Shown: positions 25,548-37,342 of the stretch, piece after piece
Layout of the letters: each line of letters opens with the position of its first letter
Position numbering within the stretch: position 1 is the stretch's first letter
Source: Solen grandis
Lineage: Eukaryota > Mollusca > Bivalvia > Adapedonta > Solenidae
Reading direction: 5' to 3'
NCBI GenBank assembly: GCA_021229015.1
Contig: CM037788.1
Location: forward strand, 52,903,360 to 52,967,359
Length of the DNA: 64,000 bases
The notes under the pieces: model-generated
The model's database searches: none
Told to the model about the DNA's origin: nothing
The model's input: only the letters and a program-made list of their open reading frames with translations
Made by a program: the position numbers and the translations under genes

Positions 25548-25722
25548 TACCGGTGGTTTGTGCGTCCGCCCCAGAATCGAAAGATCGTGGGTTCCATCTC
25601 CGGCCGCGACATACCAAAGTCGTTAAAATGGAACTGGTATATGTCCCTTGCTTGGCGCTCAGCATTTAAGGATAGTTCAATGGCTGGTTAGCCTGGTGTC
25701 CGGATAATGTGACTGGGTGTAG
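25548..25722 (+). repeat. SINE family A, left part of a copy split by SINE B
   Basis: Head with gatcgtgggttccatctccgg (B box) and body gcgctcagcatttaaggatag, ggtgtccggataatgtgac. It ends in GACTGGGTGTAG (25711-25722), the target duplication of the SINE B inserted next to it. Confidence 0.88.
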
Positions 25723-25971
25723 TTGTTGTTGTATTGTTGTATTGGGGTTTACCGTCGCTGCGATAGTATTTCAATCATATAGCGACGTCCAGCTAATTAC
25801 TAGTGGAGGAAGACCCCGAGTACACAGAGGTACCTGGGAAGAACCACCGACCTACCGCAAGCCAGCTGGAAGGCTTCCTCACATGAAAAATCCGAAGTCC
25901 CTACCGGGATTCGAACCCACAGCGGTGAGATTTGTAGTCCATGACTGTAACCGCTCGGCCACGGCGGCCCC
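25723..25971 (-). repeat. SINE family B, full-length, inserted in SINE A
   Basis: The minus strand starts GGGGCCGCCGTGGCCGAGCGG (tRNA-like, A box), has B box GGTTCGAATCC, a body with CTTCCAGCTGGCTTGCGGT, and an (AAC)n-type tail. The perfect 12-bp duplication GACTGGGTGTAG lies on both sides (25711-25722, 25972-25983). Confidence 0.92.
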
Positions 25972-26113
25972 GACTGGGTGTAGTATCATGCCACATATCT
26001 ACAGCGTGATACTACCGTGTAACAGCCTTATATGTCTCAAGTAGACACCGTCTCTAAATGACTGAAATACTGACCGTGGGTAGTTAAACTCAATAAACTA
26101 ACAAACAATCAAG
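25972..26113 (+). repeat. SINE family A, right part of the split copy
   Basis: Begins with the duplicated GACTGGGTGTAG, continues tatcatgccacatatctac and ctcaagtagacacc, and ends ttaaactcaataaactaac. Confidence 0.88.
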
Positions 26114-26785
26114 TACATATTGTGTATATATAAAAGTTCTTCTAGGTACGTATTATAAGTCACTCGAAATCATGCGAAAAACTAGAGTTGTGTGTAAAAG
26201 GAAAGCGTCAAAAAGGACTTACATGTAAACCGATCCTTACGGTATCGAAGAAATAGTTCCCTAAATCTCGGACGTCTCTCAAAAAAAAAAACAACATAAA
26301 CATTCAACATGTTTAATTTGTTGGAAGACTTGCGACAAACGACAAATACGTGCTGATATTGTACACTATTATCATATAAAACATCTAACATCACTCACTA
26401 CTATATACATAAATTGGGAGCATTTATAAATAAGTCTTTAGGAACACCAATTTTAAAATTTAACCGTCTGCACTAGACGCTGTCTCAACGCTGAATGAAC
26501 TACATCCCTATAATGCACGTGAAACCCGTGTTCAACTATCCAATACACATCCAAATAATCCTATCGAGACATCATCGCCTATAGGGAAATTAATTTTCTT
26601 CTAATTCGCAAACTCAAACGTAGAAAATTATATTTACAGTTTATAAAAAGCATGCTTTTCATACAAACTGGATAACACAATTTACTACCCCATTATATAA
26701 TTACTATAAATGCATTTTTCCCATTTTATTACTAACGCCTATCCTATTAACAAATACTTAACATTGCATACAATGTAAGAGGAAG

Positions 26786-26860
26786 GCGCCGTAGTCCAGT
26801 GGTAACGTACAACAACTACAGATCCGTATGTTGTGGGTTCGAACAACGATGGTGGGCAAT
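26786..26860 (+). repeat. tRNA-like SINE head (third family)
   Basis: GGCGCCGTAGTCCAGTGGTAA (A box) and GTGGGTTCGAACAACG (B box). A related head is at 52924-52992 (GCGCCATGGTCAAGGTGGTAA, GGGTTTGAACCCC). Confidence 0.55.
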
Positions 26861-27597
26861 TTCAAATGAATGAAACAAAAAAGAGTTATGATGAAGAGAG
26901 CAAAGATGGCCCTACCTCGCTCAGCTCAACTGAATACCACTACTCTTGTACACAAGATTAAGTGTTATGGACCATACCTCCAGATCTGTTAATCCGTATC
27001 AGCCTCTACCGAACTTAACGTAATCTCTAAGTTTGAAAAAGGGTTGCTTTATATTTATATGATGTCTTATGTGATTTGCATGTTACATGATCGTTTACAC
27101 TGCTTTCACTTTTCGTTTGTTCATCTCCGTCATGTTTTGTACAATTTATGTAATATGTTTTGCCGCATGGGTCGTACGACCTTCTGGCTTATGGTGAATT
27201 AAACTTTCATATAAAACAGATGTTAGAATATTACTACGAACGCTCATCTGTGTACCACTGCTCTATAAAAGACTAAAATTATTATCAAACAATAACTTCA
27301 AATACTGAATATCAGCCGTTATCGAACTTGTTGAAGCTAATGAACAATACCACTATGTTTAATAAAGTTGCCGGATTATGAAACACTGAACAATGACAAA
27401 TTTCCTAAACTTTACCCACATATAATGAGGTTTTTGGACTAGTCGTTATTGAATCCTTTTTCAATATTTCGCAGAAATGCACATTAAACCAGCGTATTAA
27501 ATGTGAAATAATCTCAGTAATTATAAATCTGATTAATAAACGTGTAGCTTAAATGAAAAGGTTGTTTCCGTCGGTGTTTATAAAATGATATTGTATA

Positions 27598-27725
27598 TTG
27601 TACCTTGACTACTGTGGCCTCTATGACCCGTGTCATTCTAGTAAAGGGGCCCACTATATTGTATCTTGTACCTTGACTACTAAGGACTCTATGATCCGTG
27701 TCATTCCAATCAAGGCGTCCACTGC
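27598..27725 (+). repeat. 62-bp direct repeat, two copies
   Basis: ttgtaccttgactactgtgg...gtgtcattcta and ttgtaccttgactactaagg...gtgtcattcca are adjacent. The following block (gccattaaagataaatct through ctagata, 27735-27810) recurs near 28660-28715 and 29195-29275, linking it to the duplicated C1q blocks. Confidence 0.65.
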
Positions 27726-28430
27726 AGCGAAGGCGCCATTAAAGATAAATCTTTCAATTGCAGACGCTAGAGTGAAAGCACATTGTGAACGCATTTTTTC
27801 TAGATAATAATTATTAATTAGTCATTACACCGGGATAACTGGTCAGATAACATGCATTATATCATTATGAATTGTGAATTATAATATAAAAAAATACGTG
27901 TTTCTCGTAAGTACAAAAACGGTCGCAAAGTTTATAAAGATTGCTCAATAAATGAAGATGAATGAGAATAAAAACCAATTGTGGACGACGAACCTTGACA
28001 TTTAACGATCCTTATAACACGCAATGAACTTTATGTGCTGAGGTGGTCTAAAAAGCGTTCTAAAACAATAATCTTGTTTCTCAATAACCTGGAATCGCGC
28101 GTCGATGCAAAATAGGTTGAAACGTGCCACGAGTTTTGTGACATTTATTAAGCGTATCTTAATGAGATGGTGGAATAAAATAGTATGGTGGATTAAGGAC
28201 TCTATTTAACATACCATTTGTGTTTTAAAACATGTTACCAGTATCCATTTGCTTTTTAATATTAGATACATCCGGTCTGAAATGTTACAATTTGACATTA
28301 CGCATTTCATCCATGACTGGTTATACCGTTATTGTATGATACAAATATCTAACTAATGGTTGGGTCTTAAAAAAATCAATTATGAATTTAACGTCATTCA
28401 AAATATAACGACCCGATGCTTTTACAGACA

Positions 28431-28560
28431 AGTACAGGCCACTTACAGGGACTGCGAAGATTTCTGTCTTGTTGTCATATCTTTCTGTCTCATTTAATTA
28501 TCTATTTTGAAAACCACTTTACTGTCTATTACACTTGACATCTTTAACGTCGGTTGTATT
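28431..28560 (-). pseudogene. Relic copy of the C1q exon
   Basis: The minus strand shows AGTAAAGTGGTTTTCAAA, then a degraded QLNEGRGYDNSTGIFT stretch, then CAGTCCCTGTAAGTGGCCTG, matching the APVSGLY region of the copy at 30.6 kb. Stops and indels are frequent. This is the farthest downstream of the C1q relics I can recognise. Confidence 0.55.
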
Positions 28561-28959
28561 TTCCATTACCTTTCCTTTAGACACCATATGGCATCTTTCG
28601 ACTGTTGAAGTGTCTTAAAATTAATATGATTCTTTTATATTCACAGTACGGGTTAAAGATTGCAGCTGCTATAGTCTGAAACACATTGTGAAGTATTATA
28701 TTCTCTAGATACCCCAGTTGCCATAACACCTGTGCTTATTTGATTATTAGGTCTGATATAAGCTATACTCTGATGATTAATTATAATTCACACCAATTAT
28801 CTACAATGGAATTTGTGACTACTCGTATAACCATTGTTACAATGTTCGATAATAAATGCTGAACATTTATATCAGCAAGTATGTGACCAGTCTATTTCTA
28901 ATGGTCGGTTCTATTCTGAAATAATGTATTTTACAAAACGTATATGAACCCAGTCGTGT

Positions 28960-29110
28960 TGCAGAAGCAGCTTCTTTAGTTCATCTGTTTAGTTGTGAAT
29001 ATTCCAGTCGTGTTTTTATATCCTTCTGTCTCATCAGTTCTCTGATTTTGAAGACCACATTACTGTCAGCGTTAAGGCTGTTTCTTTTGAAATCTTTGGC
29101 CCTGGTATTT
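28960..29110 (-). pseudogene. Relic copy of the C1q exon, more decayed
   Basis: The minus strand keeps the landmark GTGGTCTTCAAAAT and the ACGACTGGAATATTCACA segment corresponding to STGIFT of the C1q core, with frameshifts and stops between. Flanking sequence (attctctacataatcc, 29250-29270) also matches flanks of the other relics, so whole blocks including intron sequence were duplicated. Confidence 0.5.
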
Positions 29111-29559
29111 AAACTAACATATAATATTGCATTTTCAATTACCTATCTTATCATGGTATATTATCATTGAACGGTGTCAGCGCGTTGCCATTAAAGATGT
29201 TTTTGCAATGTAACTACAAAAAGGTAAACACATTATGGCATCTTGCATTCTCTACATAATCCAATTCCCCTACCGCTCTTGTCCATGCCATACTCAAATG
29301 ATGAAATTTTAATTACAATAATAATCTACAAAGTACATATGACTAAAAATCGTCACAATATTTTATACTAAATAAAGATGCTGAACACTTATATCAGTAA
29401 AATGTGGCCAGTTTCCCTTTCCAGATTCATCACATGGGATCTATTTTGATATGTTGTATTTTTAACACGTAAATGAACCATGGCAGGTTATACAATCGTG
29501 AAATGTTCACTACCAGTCAACAGGTCGAAGGGTCTCACGAAAAGTCCAAAGTCTACAGA

Positions 29560-29700
29560 GAAGCAAGTACAGGTTGGATGGGAAGACCCCAGTTATCTTG
29601 TTTGGTTGTGAAGATTACTGCTGTGTTGCCGTCGCCTCTTTCATTGTCTAGTTGTGGGTTTCTGAAGACCATTTATCTGTCGACTGTAACCCTGGCCAAA
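29560..29700 (-). pseudogene. Relic copy of the C1q exon
   Basis: The minus strand aligns by eye with the core of the C1q exon at 30734-30330. It keeps ATGGTCTTCAGAAACC where that copy has GTGGTCTTCAAAACC, followed by remnants of QLNEGRGYDNSTGIFT with indels and a stop. It is a short, non-functional duplicate about 1 kb downstream of the better copy. Confidence 0.6.
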
Positions 29701-30329
29701 TTTGGCGTTAAATGAGAAAATCGGAATTCTTTTTATATAAAAACAGAAATAATGATGAGAAATTGATGAAAAATGTTTTCTTTTGATTCTGGTCATGTAG
29801 TTTTATGTTATTGGAATTTGCCCTCATGCTATTAAAATCCTATTAAAAACGCACTCTGTCTTAAACTCCGTATACTGATTGAAACAAAGAGTTTGTGTTC
29901 TGTTATTAAAGTCATTTGTCAGAAGTAAAACCAGATAAAAGATGCCCAATCCGTACATTTAAGCCTGTTTTACATTGATTGGAAAAACATTTTTACAACT
30001 TTTATAAATTGCACATGGCGGTTTATGGCTTGGAAGTGTACTTTGTTCCTGCATGGCAATCTTGTATTCACGAAATCCTTCAGGCCTTAGTATACACTTT
30101 CACAGGACTATGGTGCCCATTTAAAATATAAACCGTCTATCTGACAGGTTTTAACTCTATGTTTGTTTGACACATTACGTCGATTCCTTTCTGAAATGTT
30201 TTTAATTTATACGTCTATGAACCTGTGAAATGTTATATAGTCATTTATATGGTCATTTCCACACTCGCCGTAAGACATCACGAAATTCCCAATTCAACAC
30301 TGAAAAACACACAAGATCTGATGAAAAAT

Positions 30330-30734
30330 TCAAAATATATTCAGCAGAGCGCCTCCGAAATAAGACTGTCGATAGCCGTCCCATGTTAACGGATTGGCCA
30401 CGCCTCCGTAATCTCAAGCCACAAACGCTTTCTCACCCTCCTTCATAGTGCAATAGTCTGACCGGAATTGCAGTTTTGCATTTTATCATCATGTGAAAAT
30501 AGCGTCAACTTCGGTGTGTTGGCCACCTCAACTCGAACCGACACATACACAGACTGCCTTGTACAGATCTGCAGGGACAACAAGTACAGGCCGCTGACAG
30601 GGGCTGTGAAGATTCCAGTCGAGTTATCATAGCCTCTTCCCTCGTTCAGTTGTGTGGTTTTGAAGACCACTACACTGTCGGCTTGTAACTACTCTTGAGG
30701 TCTTTTGCGTTGAAAGCGACAAGTGGGATCTTTT
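30330..30734 (-). pseudogene. C1q-domain exon 2, broken by frameshifts and a stop
   Basis: On the minus strand a CTACCAG acceptor precedes 30734. The exon opens in the phase left by exon 1 (CAA-G) and reads KIPLVAFNAKD, the start of a C1q domain. A frame change between about 30700 and 30674 is followed by VVFKTTQLNEGRGYDNSTGI and FTAPVSGLYLLSLQI, the C1q core, up to CNSGQTIAL. A second frame change near 30447 leads to KEGEKAFVA, a TGA at 30416-30414, and an end resembling the normal C1q terminus (QSYFGGALL) with a stop at 30332. Almost the whole domain is present, but at least two frameshifts and one stop make it a probable pseudogene. A product would have been a secreted C1q-domain protein. 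Confidence 0.82.
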
Positions 30735-31399
30735 CTGGTAGAGACAGGATAATGAAATAATTGGAAAATGTTTTATTTGGTTATGGTCTTATAGTAGTTG
30801 TATATTGGTATGTATTCTTTCTATCTGCTCATATAAGCTCGCTTTATCCTATATGTTTGAAACAAAGATTTCGTGTCTAGTAATCCATTGTCAAATACAG
30901 TAAAACCTCCATACAATCATCGGTTGCAGCGAAAAGTGGTCTTAGTAGTGAGGTGGTCTTAATAGTGAATTTTGCAATACCATAGTCAGAACAGTACTTA
31001 ACATTATTGGTTCCAAAAATGAGTACAATGTAGTCTGAATAGGGAGATAGTCTTAGTTCCGAGGACGTCTGAAAACGAGGTTTTACTGTAATCAAATAAG
31101 AAAACAATGCATACTCCGTACATTTATACCTTTCTTTCACAATGACTTGAAAAAAGGATTGTAAAGGCTATTTCATCCAAATCGACGGTTTCTGATTTGG
31201 AACAGTAACTTGCTACTGTATCACGAAATTCCAATCTCCAGAGTCGTTATAAATAAACGCTACCCTTGTACAACCACACCCTATTTAATCATGAATTGTT
31301 TATCTTATACTGTGTTAAGAAAACAATGATAAAAAATTAAAAATAGTAAAAGTACAATGAATTATCACCGAGACATTAGAAAATAAGTAAATATCGACC

Positions 31400-31650
31400 A
31401 GTCCCGAGTTGTGAGAGCTTCCGCCCCGTTACCGGTAGGTCATGGCTTTGATCCCCGGCAGCAAAATACCAAAGAAGCAAAATTGGTATATCTCCCTTGT
31501 GCTATCTCTCAGAACATACATTTTGTAAGGGAATTCCAGGATTCAGCATGTGATTTGGAGTGATATCGCATTAAGATATCACTATATCTGTCATAATCCG
31601 AAATGGACTGTTATGCTGTCGCCTGGGACGTAAAATCAAAGGAATCAATG
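31400..31650 (+). repeat. SINE family A copy downstream of the C1q exon 1
   Basis: Head with catggctttgatccccggc, then ataccaaagaagcaaaatt and a diverged body with the end gggacgtaaaatcaaagg. It is on the opposite strand to the C1q pseudogene, in its single intron. Confidence 0.7.
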
Positions 31651-31711
31651 AGAAAATATCACAGTATATGGTTTTTAAAATTTAATATATATTTTTGTAA
31701 AATATACAAAC

Positions 31712-32049
31712 CTTGACATATCTGAATGTCCACATCATGTTTTCTTTCCAAATCATGCATTTGTTTTTCCAAATCAGATTTTGATTTGGTGATTCTTTCT
31801 TCGACCTTGTCTTCAATAGAATGCATCGTTTGATTCACTGCCTGTGTCAGTTCTTTAAAAAGAATCTTGCACTCTTTCTACAGAGGCACCTAAACTTATG
31901 TCTCTTTTAAGGTGTTCAATATTGATTTCCGTCCGAATGATCTTGGCGAGCATTTTTCCTTCGTTGTCTAAGTTTGAACACGCTCGTTCCGTAGCCAGGA
32001 GGCTCACCCGGACACAGACAAGGAACCAGAAATACCTCTTCATCAACAT
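31712..32049 (-). pseudogene. C1q-domain secreted protein, exon 1 (signal peptide and coiled coil), frameshifted
   Basis: Read on the minus strand from ATG at 32049, the peptide begins MLMKRYFWFLVCVRVSLLA, a clear signal peptide. Hydrophilic helix follows (NIEHLKRDISLGASVERVQDSF). A stop then appears because a five-T run near 31855-31863 puts the sequence one base out of frame. In the neighbouring frame it resumes as KELTQAVNQTMHSIEDKVEE and a long charged coiled coil ending DVDIQICQ, with a donor after 31712. The design of signal peptide, coiled coil and C1q is typical of bivalve C1q-domain-containing lectins that work in innate recognition. The single base could be an assembly error, but exon 2 has further breaks. 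A 30-bp minisatellite lies directly upstream. Confidence 0.8.
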
Positions 32050-32105
32050 TGCTGCGGCACACTGCCGCATCAACTGAACTTGTGTGAGTAATAAAGGATA
32101 AGAGG

Positions 32106-32396
32106 CATGTGAGGGGTGTTCAATCACTATTCTAACATGTGAGGGGTGTTCAGTCACTACTCTAACATGTGAGGGGTGTTCAATCACTATTCTAACATGT
32201 GAGGGGTGTTCAGTCACTATTCTAACATGTGAGGGGTGTTCAATCACTATTCTAACATGTGAGGGGTATTCAGTCACTATTCTAACATGTGAGGGGTGTT
32301 CAATCACTATTCTAACATGTGAGGGGTGTTCAATCACTATTCTAACATGTGAGGGGTGTTCAAACATGTGAGGGGTGTTCAATCACTATTCTAACA
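32106..32396 (+). repeat. 30-bp minisatellite, about 9.5 copies
   Basis: The unit catgtgaggggtgttcaatc plus actattctaa is repeated with few changes (caatc/cagtc, tattc/tactc). It ends only about 55 bp upstream of the C1q-type start codon at 32049. Because 30 is a multiple of 3, the minus strand is open through the array (HPSHVRIVIE repeated) and stays in frame with the signal peptide. I take it as a 5-prime-flank minisatellite rather than coding. Confidence 0.9.
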
Positions 32397-33431
32397 GTGG
32401 TCCAGACTAAGTCCTTGTCCTCAAAGGTTTGACATAAAAATAGAAATGGTGATGTTACCGATTGCGATTGCCATGGTGATGTTTTACTGGTTTTACCATA
32501 AACTTTCTGATATATATGCCTCATATACATGAATTCAATTTGCTACTTAAGCCATGTTCCAATCATATATTTTATCTGAGACATGTGAAATAGAATTTCA
32601 TGAAGAATTTCGTAAATTAAATGATTCAACATGAACTATGAAGAAATATGAAGAAAGAAACTTTAAGTCATCAGCTTGCCTCGTGTATTGCAAGTTTTTC
32701 GGGATACTCTTTGGAAAGAGAAACAGTGGTGGTTTTAAGCCCTTCTCTCTTATCCACGCTTGCACTAAAGCCAGCAGAATGTCTTTTTTTTCTGATGACT
32801 TTCCGAGCTTCTTTACGGCAACTCTACATCCTTTCTCCTTGGTTACAGTCGAGTAGAAGATGGGCCATATTAATTTTGCATCCAACTTCAACGGGATGCA
32901 GACATGTCTGTCAATCACAATTTAGCAGTTTCTTGTACTTGTACTAGTCCCTTTATGGAAGAAATTAGGTTACCTTCAGCGTTTATTTTAAAATCCCATT
33001 AATTTTACTGAGAATGTCGAAAATAAGTACTGGTATAAACATATAATTGTTATTAGAATATCATGTTTATTCTTATTTAAAATTGAATTAATATTTGTAC
33101 ATTATGGACGCCCCTTGCTGTACGCTAGAAGACAGGCTGTTGATAATACCAGTGGTTTATTTACCTTATGGTTTGCCAATAGGTATGTTTTAGCAAGATT
33201 TGTAGCTGGATTATCAACGAAAATAGTGAATCTTTATTCATAAAGAAAACAACTTTTCTGAGAAAACAAGTTTTAGTTCTAATGGCATTTGCAGCATATG
33301 TTTTCTTCACAACCCCACTCTTTGCCAACCCAAAGAAATCCCCTTAGAATGTCCAGACACATCTTTTTAAATATATATTTAACTACGAACGAACCAAACG
33401 CCAAGGATTTGATTCCAAGTCAAGGTTAATT

Positions 33432-33565
33432 GGTAGGTCGGTGGTTCTATCCGGGTCCCATTGTGTACTCGGGGTCTTCCTCCACTTGTAAATATAGCTG
33501 AACGTCGCTATATGATTGAAATACTATCGCAGTGACGGTAAACCCCAATACAACAACAACAACAA
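33432..33565 (+). repeat. SINE family B, 5-prime truncated, with target duplication
   Basis: Starts at ggtaggtcggtggttct and ends in an (AAC)n tail. The direct repeat CAAGGTTAATT flanks it (33421-33431 and 33566-33576), proving insertion by target-primed reverse transcription. Confidence 0.9.
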
Positions 33566-34211
33566 CAAGGTTAATTAGATAAGACTGGATATATTTGTGC
33601 TTAAAACAGTACACCGAACAAAAGTCATCTGGGGCATACATATCTTAGGTTCATGATAGGCTGACATACCGGTAGTCCATGGTAAATAACAAATAAACAT
33701 TTAATGCATATTACCAATATAACCGAAAAGCGATTACTCTTTCATAAACATTTTACTCAAATACATCAAATATATACTTCTATAAACATGAATATGCCAT
33801 AAAGTATAAAATTATACGAATATATGAATATGTACGCATGTCTAAGCTATGCTATAACTTATATGTCCTTCAATGGATTGCATGCAATATTTGAACTGTT
33901 GTTTAAGTGGATGGACCTATAATTTATGCAGTTGACCATGACCTTTGACCTACTTAAGATGAAAAGGGCCTGGGAAACAGGTCCATAATACCATCAGATC
34001 TTGTTTTAAACACAAATGATTTATTTGACATTTCCTGATCTTAAACATGATGTCATGAGGTTTATTAAAGATAAGACACCTCTTTTGTTAGACCCACCAG
34101 ACTAGAATACGTTAGGTCTTTACGATCTCAGATAAAAACAATAATTCAGACACACACCATGATAATAATCATCATCACATCCGTGCAGTCCATAGACTCA
34201 AAATGCGGCAT

Positions 34212-34443
34212 TTTGTCCGAGCGGGATAAGTCCTTTATGTAATATCACACGATCCCTTACCATGGTGGATTCGAATCACGAAAGCGTCACTCGCATGCTG
34301 TGAGGAAGAATTTCAGCTATCTTACATAGGCTGTAAGATCTATCCTGTGATCGCTAGGGGGTCTTCCTACACCTTTGATTACCTGGGCGTCTCTTTATGA
34401 GTGAAATATTGTCGTAAAGACCTTTAACTCTAACCTAACAACA
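34212..34443 (+). repeat. SINE family B, diverged
   Basis: tRNA-like head with TTGTCCGAGCGGG and GGATTCGAATC, then a family body (ctgtgaggaagaatttcagct, ggtcttcctacacct) and tail taacctaacaac. Confidence 0.65.
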
Positions 34444-34555
34444 CGTCCTTATAATTAAACTTTTTCCCTTTGGTTTAATACAATGATAATCATGAATTTG
34501 TCAATTATTTCAAGATTTTATATTAAAAAAAAGGATGGTAATGATGCCTCACTTT

Positions 34556-34770
34556 GATATTACGCCGTAGCAAAGTGGCATGGTACCACACCAAGATACA
34601 TTATCCCGACACCAGGCCGACAAGTCTTGGTTTACTTCATGTTATAAGAAACAAACAAGAAAGAATATCTAATATAAACTGGTATTCTAGCGACAGTTTC
34701 GTATTCTGACCGAAGATTGAACCCATGACCGCTCGGTAATGGGATGTCTCTTTTATGATCGAGACAAACA
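34556..34770 (-). repeat. SINE family A, diverged
   Basis: The minus strand has a head with GGGTTCAATC and body ggtgtcgggataatgtatc, ggtgtggtaccatgccac. Confidence 0.6.
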
Positions 34771-35769
34771 ATAATTGTTTAGTTCGTCTAGGTAAGGATA
34801 TATGGTCATGTGAAAACTTGCTGATACATCATATCACACTTACAATAATCACGTACGAAACTTTCACTTCTGTGCACCTAAATGTTATCATTCTGAACCG
34901 TCCCTTGCCATATTTAAAATCACTTTAATCATCTTGTGATTGATATGTTGATATCGATACATCACTAAATGAGATATATATTTCTAGAGAGCCAGCAGCC
35001 TTGTCCATGTCTGGAGGCCTTCACACAAAGAGATAACGTTTCCCAGTACAGACTTATCATGAAAGAGCAATCATATTGTGGCTACAACACTGTGTTATTG
35101 CGAAAACTTTTTAGTGTTTTATCTAAAAATCAAAGTTTTTGGAGGGATGTCGAATAAGTCTCTAATATATCACAGCTTGCCGACTTGGGAATATTACGCA
35201 TTAAATAATACACACACAAAAAAAAACGGACAAAAATATTTTATAATCGGTTCTCCATACACACGTTTTGCCTCGATGTGACCTTTTTTATATTGCAGAA
35301 ATAAGAAATTAATCATTTATTTTTTTTTTCTTGCATTGTGTGTTTCGTTAATGAAACATGTCATTTAGAAATAAAGATAAAACAATCGTTTCCCTTGTCA
35401 CAAGTAGAGTATAGATGAATCCTTGTCACAAGTAGCATAGTCTCAACATCACTGAAATACTGTCAATGGGACGTTAAACCCAGCAAACAAACAAATATAT
35501 ACCCTTTTTAACTTCGTAAATAGCATTGCAGTGCATGTAATTGTGATCAACTTCTACATTTTTGAAATTGGTAGTCATTAAGTATCATCGTTGTATGCAT
35601 TGCTATATAGTCTTCGAAAAAAAAAATTGCAAAACTAAAGTTAGTTATTTACTTGGCAACAAATAATATATTTATAAAGTACCAGTGAATCAGATTTTTT
35701 ACATTTTTTTCTCCATTTATTCTAGGGGCCAGGTTATAGTTGCGGGTTTTCTATTTAGCTCCTTAGCAT

Positions 35770-36025
35770 TGTCGTCCACCGGTTTCGGTGGACACGTGGT
35801 TATCCGGAGGTGATGAGTTCTATCCCCGGCCACAACATACCAGAGTCGTTCATAATGTTAGTAGTTCCACAACTGGTTGGCCCAGTGTCAGGATAATGTG
35901 TATGGGTGTGGTATCATGCCCCATGTCTTAGCGTAATACTGCAATGTAGCAGCAATGTATCTGCCTCAAGTAGACGTAATCCCCAAATAACCGAAAGACT
36001 GTCGTTAAACAAACAAACAAAAAAT
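35770..36025 (+). repeat. SINE family A copy
   Basis: Head with gttctatccccggccacaac, body cagtgtcaggataatgtg and cctcaagtagacgtaatcc, tail gttaaacaaacaaac. A shorter 3-prime fragment of the family is at about 35425-35497. Confidence 0.8.
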
Positions 36026-37342
36026 ATCAACGAGTAAACATGTAGATCTTTTGGCATCAGCGTTCGAATATTTTGCTAAGTATATATGATATAGTCTAAA
36101 CCTATTTTCTATTCATTCTGGGCACTTGTGTCTTCATTTGGGCAATATTTAAGAATGCCTACACGAGACAACCGTAGTGCTGCCTGACTGATGTATCATG
36201 ATACCCCACCCAGTGACATTAGCCTATATCGAATAGTTTAATTAGTGGCACGAATCAACTGTTAACATACAGAACATGCAGGACAATGATTTCATTTCGA
36301 TATGCTGGACAGCTGTCCTGATATAATTTGATGGATACACATACTTTGAATTGGGGAAAGGAATAGTCTGCGACCGAGGTATCATAAAAATGTTCCGTTT
36401 TTTACCATTGTCCACAAGACAGTCTAACACATACAACCATAGATCCTGTGTCTCACATTCCTTTAAACAGCTGCATCGTGTCACAAGATCACCTCATGTC
36501 TGTCTGTCAGGAAATATTACATAGAATAAGCTTTACCAGTGTTGCTTAAGTATGTATGTTAGATTATATTAAAATAATATATTATATATTATTTTGGCAC
36601 AGTTAAGTGTCTGATAATAAAATAGGTTGATATTTTATGTGTTCAAGAAATTCTTCGTTTGGCAATAAAGAAGTAAGTTGGGTTCCTTCTGATAATATTT
36701 AATTATTTTTGTTCTTGACATGCTAAATATGACAAATGTAAGGATGTTCATATCAGTGCGTATAGGTTATTTCAAAGACCATAATAGGATATTCAAAGCG
36801 ATGGCAGAGAATGAAAAAACAACAACAAATATGTGTACCTTTTTGCAGTTTATTATGCGAAAATGTCAAATGAAATAATCTTAAAAAAGACATATGTAAA
36901 ATAATGTTTGCATTTAAATTTAAAAAAAATGTGTCTCTTTCATCTTTAAACACTAACCGCACTAGTACATAGCAAGGTGTAGGCCGTGAAAATAGTCAGA
37001 ATGTGTGATAGTGTGATAACAATGTTGATCTCGAAAAAAAATTATAGCTTTTTTTTTCAGACAAATAAGGTAATATGCGTGACACATGCGTAAGACCGAT
37101 TTTTCAGGATAATGATAAATGAGCGAGGGAAATGAAATTTTGTCTGTTAACTGAAATAGCGACACCAACTGTTACAGCATTATGTCCCTCATTAAAACAG
37201 TGTAGAACACCCCGCTCAACTAGAGATTAAGTATATATCTTGGATATTTCAGCAGGCTAAAGATCGAGACTGTCTTTGTGATATTGCCCAAACGCAACTG
37301 TAGATCGAGAATGCGCTCATCTATATACATAAATGTGTCCGG

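Larger units (their letters stand above)
32397..37342. other. Gene-poor stretch with SINEs
   Basis: Apart from the listed SINEs I see no gene. A 106-aa minus ORF (32598-32918) has a plausible-looking peptide (KEKGCRVAVKKLGKSSEKKD) and overlaps a 99-aa plus ORF; I do not recognise either and suspect an old repeat. Confidence 0.45.

Noticed and set aside
25237..25665. 142-aa minus ORF
   Set aside because: Runs into the SINE A head and has no domain or homologue I know.
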